DNA of 64,000 nucleotides from Agelas oroides (lineage: Eukaryota > Porifera > Demospongiae > Agelasida > Agelasidae). How positions within the stretch are numbered: the first letter of the stretch is position 1; each line of letters starts with the position of its first letter. The notes under the pieces were generated by a model, which was not told where the DNA came from, did no database searches, and saw nothing but the letters and a program-made list of their open reading frames with translations. Location: assembly GCA_949130485.1 (NCBI GenBank), contig OX422190.1, positions 4,353,361 through 4,417,360 on the forward strand, given 5' to 3'. Shown here in pieces: positions 57,309 through 64,000 of this stretch. The position numbers and the translations under genes are program-made.

Positions 57309-57705
57309 TAGCCTTGTTCCCAGGCCCCGCCCAGCTTTTTGGCGCTTGCAGTATGGGAAAAGCGAGAGAGGGCCTGGTATCTTTTCTCACATGAATGACG
57401 TCAGGATAGAAAGGATGGTAGAAAGGGTTTAATTGTGTGTGGGCGCACTGGGCCCAGAACAGCAAAAAGAGCCAAGGTACCGGGTAAATTACCACACGTA
57501 TCTAGCTAGTGGGGGCCGACTGTCATACGCACCAAGCTTTGAGTGTGTAGTTGGTTGAACAATACGCAAAACGTAGCCTGTTAGCTCTGCAAATTTTTGC
57601 CATTTTCCAATTACGTCATGCTCACGTAAGAAAAGATAACAGGCTCTCCCCGCTTTTCCGTACTGCAAGTGACGGAAAGCTGGGCGGGGCCTGGGAACGA
57701 GGCTA
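57309..57705. mobile_element. Best-preserved long MITE of the TAGCC family
   Basis: 397 bp with ends TAGCCTTGTTCCCAGGCCCC and, inverted, TAGCCTCGTTCCCAGGCCCC. Inner inverted GCCCAGCTTT blocks. The interior is shared with 11132, 15255 and 46432 copies. Confidence 0.88.
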
Positions 57706-57823
57706 CCAAGATACCCAAACAGTACATATTACCTCAGCTTTAAGCATATTCATAGTGGCCTCAGGGTTGTATTAACAATTTACTTGCATGTTGGTACTTG
57801 ACACTTCACTTTAAGTGAACTGT

Positions 57824-57912
57824 CAAGTCTAGAGTATACTAGAGTATACTAGAGTACACGGAGGTTTACTAAGAGGTCTAGAGTATACTAGAGTACACGG
57901 AGGTTTACTAAG
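57824..57912. repeat. Direct duplication of about 37 bp
   Basis: GTCTAGAGTATACTAGAGTA and CACGGAGGTTTACTAAG occur twice, with an extra AGAGTATACT. Confidence 0.85.
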
Positions 57913-60900
57913 GGTTTTTCCACCCACCGTGAACAAGACTTTCATTCATGTTGTAGGTGTACTGCAGTATTAAATTGTATTATAGTATTATATTGGGTCT
58001 TTATTTTGCATCTTGGGGTGTAATATGATTCTTCTGTACATTGGAAATGCAATATGTAACCCAACAGGATCAACACAGCTTTGAAACACAGAGCTTGTGG
58101 TCGGCTAGCATGTGTTTCAACAGGAAGTGTTTACAACTGTGGTGAACCTTGAAGCCTTGTTATGTGTGAAGAGGGATTCTCTTTGTTGGTGTAGAGGAAG
58201 TCCCCCTAGAAATGGTATTTTACTCATTTTGTCCCCAGTGTAGCTCAACACCCCAGACCACACATCTTGCTATTAAGAATACATCACCTAGGCAACACCG
58301 TTATACAAGAGCAATATGGCAGCATTCTTACGTATACCCAGCTGAGGACGTAACAGATCACAGTTAAGCTTTGAACTCTGTTCAGTAATCTGCTTTGAAT
58401 TTCAACTTTTTGTTGCATGAATTTGTTGAACCATATGATTCAGCAAATACTACAACTTGAGCCAGCATACCTTTCCCACTGAGTACTTGGTAAAGATTGA
58501 TGACATTGCAGTCACTAGCTCCTGTGTCAGTCTGTTTATCCCAGATATCTAACTGCTTCTTTTGATTGCAAAGCAAATACTATAAATTTGCAAGCTTTTT
58601 GATTGCAAAGCAAATAATAGTTACATCCCCCCGCATGAGCCCAAAGGGTGAACGCTGTTCTGTCTGGGGAAGGTAACTGATTTGTTAGATGTTACCCCTA
58701 GCAACCCACTGCCACACCCATTCCACTTCATGTTATTCAAGTTCAAAGATTTAGTTGCTAAGGAACATCCAACAATTGTGTTTTTGATTGCAAATCAAGT
58801 ATGACTTGCTAGCTTACATAATTATGTGCATGTATGTTAAATTTAACCCATAAAGGTGTAGGTTGGTTAGTAGCTGTTTAACTGATAGCTTTGTTCCTAG
58901 CTCCTCACCTTTCTTCCATTCTGTAGAACGTTTACAAAAATTGGATAGTTGGGAATGACATGTATAAATAATTTATAAATGTTATCCAATCATTGATTTA
59001 ATGTGTATACAAATTGTTATTAATATTAATCTTGTGGACCTTTTGTGTCTTGTGTGTATGGCAGTTGACAAACGCTGCCATTTATCCAAACTTTCTGCGG
59101 TGACTTTAGTCGTGCATACACACAAAAGTTTTGAGTTTGCAGTTGGTTATGATGTTCTGTGGCTAGGTTGCCATGGTTCTGTATGACCACCTCCACCAGT
59201 TGTGTGTTGTGGTAAAAGTCCCAGGGGCAAACGTCAGCACTCATACATAGTTATGGATTTGCATACAATAGGGTGTTAGAAAAAAAACTACGTACTTTAA
59301 TCATACCTGGGCAACTTAGGTGGTAGAGAATTTACACAAGTACACACATACGTGGTTGTATCTGAGTTACTGTAACTGTGTTTTTTGATAACAAGGAATG
59401 AAGATTTGCTTTTATGAAAGTAAGATAGCATTTCTCTGTTGCTATGGTATCTAGACATACAGTGTGAGCTTGTATGTGTACAAGATAATGTTAATTGATG
59501 TTGATATTAGAATTCTGTGTATGGACAAGAACACGCCTGTGAGCACAACTATGTACACAGTCTTAATGTGTAGTTTTGATGTGTGCAAGTCTAAGACCAC
59601 ATTACTCATCCATCTGGGTTTCTGTTCCTGAAGCAGTGGTGGGTATTTGTAATAATTATCAGCTTTTCATGATTGTACCACATTACATCACTTTCTAAGT
59701 ATCTCATTGGATGAACAGCAGAGTATAATGAGTCATATACTCCTGTTATGTACAAATTGTACAATAATAGTTTGCACAAAACTTGCATGATGTACAGAAT
59801 AGTTTACACAAAACTGAGTTATGGTTTACTGTCTCAGTGTGGATATACCACCTATACTTGGGAGTATAAACACAATATACTCCTTGTATAGGTAGTATAC
59901 CCAATACTTGTATGCTTTTTATGATTGTATATGCATAATTTGTTAGTGGCAATGTCTGTATGCTTAGGTTACTTAGCATCAATCATGATTCAGTTGCCAT
60001 GACATTTAGCAGGTTTGCATGCACCATGTATCAGTATATTTTCTCGTGACTTGCACAGCTTTCTTCACAGCCGTGCTACAGCTACACAAACTTGCCTGCT
60101 GTTACTGAATCTACCCGCATTGTACCTTGCCTGTACTTCAACGTTTTGCTAGGTTGTGGTGTTAGCAATCTGAGAACGCAAAATTACCAATGTGCTATAT
60201 AGCACTTCCCATAATGGGCCCGCATGGTCTTGACTGCATCAAACCTAGCAGACCAGCTCCCCAAAAATGTTTGGGTTAGGTGGGGGGGGTGAGAATGTAA
60301 GAATTAAATTTATGTAGCCTAATTGTACAAGATGGTATTTGCTAATGGTGGTAATATCCGGTCTAGACAACCTCCTTATGCACAACCTGGTGCATCATCA
60401 AGCATATGTGACCGACTCTGAAAAAAGGGTGCACTTTTATGTCCAAAAATCCACAAGAGCCAGCAACCAAGTGTGGATCATGACTCAATCTGTGCCGGGG
60501 GGGGGGGAGGAGTCTGATCATTGCAGAGTAGCATACTGTATAAACCTTGCTATGAAGGGTTGCTATGCAGGGTTGCTATGCAGGGTTTTACACAGGAATT
60601 TTTCCTGGAAGGGTGAAATGTACATGCGTGTAAAGGATGCATGCGTGTGTTGGTGCACCCGCTAGGTTTTGTGGATTTTTAATGAAATTCTGGACATATT
60701 TAAGGACAAGAATCGTCAGATTCAGCTATAGTACATTAAGCCTATACTTATGCTGTACTTTGTTATTGTGTTGTATACTCTATTGTACCTGTTAAAGGCA
60801 ATTATGACATCATAATTTTCAAATTTCTGGGGGGAATCCCAGTGCCCCCCTCTCTGTATGAAACCCTTCTATGTCCTGTTTGCCATTAACAACTTCACTG

Positions 60901-61090
60901 TGCTGTCACGGAAAAGTGCTCAAAGGAACAAGTGTATCCTTCTCTCCACCTGTTGTAAGCCTCATTCCCATGCTCTCGTGCATGGAACGAGGCCAGCATA
61001 CTGGATGTTTGGAGTAAACTTATCAATCTACAACCACACTGTCCTATATATGGCATTAGTGTATGTGAGGTGTTCCTTTTCTCTCTGTAC
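57913..61090. other. Long stretch without a recognised gene
   Basis: Short frames only. TTGATTGCAAAGCAAATA repeats at 58563 and 58600. AGTTCAAAGATTTAGTTGCTA at 58739 matches AGTTCAAGATTTGGTTGCTA at 53962, a dispersed repeat. A minimal TAGCC hairpin lies at about 60957-60994. A frame at 60858 (starting MKPFYVLFAINNF) could be an exon but lacks clear borders. Confidence 0.4.
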
Positions 61091-61092
61091 AG

Positions 61093-61243
61093 CTTATCTC
61101 TTGAGGTGAGCAGGAAGAGTCCGCCGGTGACACAGTCCCCCTACTCGTCACCATCACACTCAGTAGGAACTGGACATCATCCATTATCACTGGAATCACA
61201 AGACTCTCATGAATTACTCATCAGTGAGGACTCAATATTCTAG
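61093..61243 (+). CDS. Probable last exon of an unidentified gene
   Basis: After CTCTGTACAG the frame reads LSLEVSRKSPPVTQSPYSSP, then SHSVGTGHHPLSLESQDSHE and LLISEDSIF followed by a stop. Serine/proline-rich with possible phospho-sites and an acidic dileucine-like ELLI near the end. Phase fits the exon at 56609-56751. The gene is not recognised. Confidence 0.5.
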
Positions 61244-61879
61244 TTACACTTCTTCACTATTGTGTTAACAGTGTGGATTTTATTCGCATTCTTCCCCCGT
61301 TTTCACTGGCCATGACAAACTACTGTATGGCTTATCTGGTTCTCAAGTCTGTGGCTACTCGAAGATGGCATTCCTGTGGGGTCTAATTAGTGTGCACCAT
61401 ACACTGCACAATCTACGAGTATGGAGCGGCTAGTTCCAGCTTCTATGAGAAAAGAAAACGTGTCTTTTTTTTAAATGCAGAGCAAACTACATCATTTGAA
61501 GGGAAGAGTTATGAGCATGCAAAGATGTCGGGATTTCAACCAGGTTTTGATCGCTTGCATACTGCAAGTGATCAAAAGTCAGTGTTGTTTTAGTTCAATG
61601 TTTGGACTAGTAGTATAGCTTCAGTTTAATTAGGCTACAGATTCAAATTGTTGGTTTGGTAGTAGTGTTATTAACTAAATCTAGTATCGATAGTTTTAGT
61701 TGGAGTTAACTACTATTTTGGTGATTTTAAAGTAGTTTAGTTGTGTAGTTTTTAATTAGTGGACTAAGGCAGCAATAATTCAACCTTTAGTTTTAATTAC
61801 TAAAATGTAAAATGTCTTACTAAAATGCATTTTAGTTTTACGTTTTGTTAACTAAAACAACACTGTCAAAAGCTGAAGT

Positions 61880-62172
61880 CAGAGAAGGCCTTGGTGTGAG
61901 GCTAGAGCTAGAGAAGGCCTTGGTGTGAGGCTAGAGCTAGAGAAGGCCTTGGTGTGAGGCTAGAGCTAGAGAAGGCCTTGGTGTGAGGCTAGAGCTAGAA
62001 GAAGGCCTTGGTGTGAGGCTAGAGCTAGAGAAGGCCTTGGTGTGAGGCTAGAGCTAGAGAAGGCCTTGGTGTGAGGCTAGAGCTAGAAGGCCTTGGTGTG
62101 AGGCTAGAGCTAGAGAAGGCCTTGGTGTGAGGCTAGAGCTAGAGAAGGCCTTGGTGTGAGGCTAGAGCTAGT
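61880..62172. repeat. 29-bp minisatellite, about ten copies
   Basis: GAGCTAGAGAAGGCCTTGGT then GTGAGGCTA repeated almost perfectly, with one 1-bp and one 3-bp length variant. Confidence 0.97.
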
Positions 62173-62684
62173 CAGCCATGAGAGCCAAGGTTTGTTTGTT
62201 GAGTTTGCATAGCACAATGTTGAAAAAGAAATTTCAGTGTTATGTGGGTTATGTGTCACCAATTGCCTCTTACTCAAGCCGCCTGTTCTTATGCGCTCTT
62301 GCTTTGCCTGATCCTGGTGTGATCAATTTCTTTGCATACACGAACCCAATACTGTTTGGTGGGAGAAGTCCTGAAGCCATCGTAACAAACAAAACAACTA
62401 CTCAGACTACAAGGCTAGTAAACAACGACCCCCTGATTGCTAAGGGTGCTTCATTTTGATGCATTTCCTGGTTGTTAAGAGTGGGTGAAATATTACTGAT
62501 CCCACTCAACGGCATCGGGGAATTTCAGTAGCAAAAAAACCCACTTCCCTTCGCCGATAATTATGACTGTACTCCCCCTTGGCATAACATAATAATGGTC
62601 CCTACTGGTAAGTGAGGGTTCCCACGGCTAAGAGATCCTGTGAACCATTCAGGGTAGAGACATGAATAGGTCAAGATATACATC
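62173..62684. other. Intergenic, nothing but a MITE fragment
   Basis: CCTGTTCTTATGCGCTCTTG at about 62281 is a piece of the 28599-28858 MITE. No gene. Confidence 0.4.
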
Positions 62685-63235
62685 TCTTCCTATTTTAAAA
62701 CACAATGGCTAGTAGTATTTCCTATCTACTTCCTGGGCTGTAGTGTACGAGAAATAGAGTGAACTTTGTAAGCTAAAAACCCTAATCCATGATCATAATG
62801 GCATACTACAAAACAGACGTCACATTTTCCTATTTTAAAACACAATGGCTAGTAGTATTTCCTATCTACTTCCTGGCTGTAGTGTACGAGAAATAGAGTG
62901 AACTTCATAAGCTAAAAACCCTAATCCATGATCATAATGGCATACTACAAAACAGACGTCACATTTTCCCATTTTAAACACACAATGGCAAGGAGTATTT
63001 CCTATCTACTTCCTGGGCTGTGGTGTACGAGAAATAGAGTGAACTTTGTAAGCTAAAAACCCTAATCCATGATAATGGCGTACTACAAAACAGACGTTTG
63101 AATACACACATTTTCCCATTTTTAACACACAATGGCAAGGAGTATTTCCTATCTTCTTCCTGGCTGTGGTGTACAGTGAACTTCATAAGCTAAAACTCTA
63201 ATTCACGATAATGGTGTATTACAAAACAGATGTTT
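62685..63235. repeat. About 141-bp tandem repeat, four copies
   Basis: Units begin TTTTCCTATTTTAAAACACA and include AGTAGTATTTCCTATCTACT, GAGAAATAGAGTGAACTT and CTACAAAACAGACGT. They diverge toward the right. Confidence 0.95.
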
Positions 63236-63361
63236 ATCTGGCATGGAGTAACTATGGCAATAATGTTGTAACCACAAGCTGTAAAGATTTTTTTTACTTG
63301 AATGATGATATAGTAACAGACTTTTAACAGTGATGTATAAAGTTTGCCCTGATTTTATAAA

Positions 63362-63465
63362 ACACACACACACATGCATGCACACACACACACACACACA
63401 CACACATACTCACACACACACATGCATGCACACACATACACACACACACACACACACATGCACAG
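63362..63465. repeat. (CA)n microsatellite
   Basis: CA tract with CATGCATGCA interruptions; it doubles as the pyrimidine-poor end of an intron before the next exon. Confidence 0.97.
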
Positions 63466-63719
63466 GAAGCAGTGTAGCTGATACCCCAGTGGAAGCACCA
63501 GAAAAGCAGCTCCTGTTGCCAACACCAGGCGATACCACAACTACAAAGAGCTCTTCCTCTCACCGGAGACAAAGCAAGCCCCCTAAACTAGAACTATCAC
63601 CCCTGGTGGACCCAGAAAGGGGTGAAGAGTCCCTGAGTTCTCTGTCAGAGAGAGATGTGGGTGTTGGAATACTGGGCAGCAAATCGTCAATTGCTGCAAT
63701 CCCTGAGACCCCAGTTTGA
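63466..63719 (+). CDS. Probable C-terminal exon of an unidentified gene
   Basis: After CATGCACAG the frame reads SSVADTPVEAPEKQLLLPTP, then KSSSSHRRQSKPPKLELSPL and VDPERGEESLSSLSERDVG, ending AAIPETPV and stop. Disordered, Ser/Pro-rich, with RRQS and LSPL phospho-site-like motifs. The phase (needs one base) does not fit the exon at 61093, so it is an alternative end or another gene. Family not recognised. Confidence 0.5.
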
Positions 63720-64000
63720 AGCTATGAATATACACGTAGAGAAGAGTCTACAATCAAGATGTTCAAATTGTTCGCATTGACTCCAACAAGTACATGTACA
63801 CTTTTGTACATTCTGAAACACCGTGTCAGTTGTGAATTTGATGTTACTTTTTCTTATTTTGGTGTGTTTGACAACATTCTGGTCATCATATACTTAGCAA
63901 CAGCATGAGTGGAGAAGCAGCTCAAGTCGTGTGTGAAAATATGTATGGCTTATTAACGGGCACATGTTGTATGGCTGTTGGGAGGGTTTTTGAAGTGCTG
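63720..64000. other. 3' untranslated or intergenic end of window
   Basis: AT-rich sequence after the stop codon. No further frame or repeat is evident. Confidence 0.4.

Overview
This is a repeat-rich eukaryotic nuclear segment from an animal, most likely an early-branching invertebrate such as a sponge or cnidarian; the species cannot be fixed from the sequence. The evidence is GT-AG introns in two recognisable animal housekeeping genes, short interstitial TTAGGG runs, abundant tRNA-derived SINEs, hairpin MITEs and minisatellites, and a tyrosine-recombinase retrotransposon. Most long open frames here are simple-sequence or inverted-repeat artefacts; the real genes are chains of short exons found by splice phase and family motifs.

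Layout. 1-365: minus-strand fragment of a Ty3/gypsy-type gag with a frameshift. 785-5891: two adjacent palindromic elements of 2.8 and 2.2 kb, built of outer inverted repeats and hundreds of bases of a ~20-bp array sharing the core GTGCGGTC. Each is interrupted by a different inner inverted-repeat element that sits on an apparent 7-bp target duplication. 6470-7557: scrambled partial copies of FTSJ1 sequence. 8721-10666: a small two-coding-exon beta-trefoil (ricin-B-like) gene with a TATA box and a probable non-coding first exon. 12759-27341 (minus): a complete eight-exon FTSJ1/TRM7 tRNA 2'-O-methyltransferase gene, 350 codons, with all splice phases consistent. Its second intron holds a plus-strand Ngaro/DIRS-like retrotransposon (about 17.2-24.4 kb) whose gag appears to be spliced across a 2.2-kb intron.

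27517-55199 (plus): a C1orf43 (NICE-3 family) homologue that diverges head-to-head from FTSJ1 with 175 bp between the start codons. Its introns are very long (up to 13.7 kb) and carry minisatellites, SINEs, MITEs, two unrecognised minus-strand exons (48.1-49.0 kb) and a beta-1,3-galactosyltransferase-type exon (50.85 kb) that runs into a 38-bp minisatellite. From 56.6 kb to the end there are three plausible plus-strand exons of unidentified gene(s), separated by repeats.

The host genes do not form a pathway. FTSJ1 modifies the tRNA anticodon loop; C1orf43 is a single-pass membrane protein. Their pairing is explained by a shared bidirectional promoter. The most unusual content is the palindromic array elements and the apparently spliced, CCCH-finger-bearing gag of the retrotransposon.
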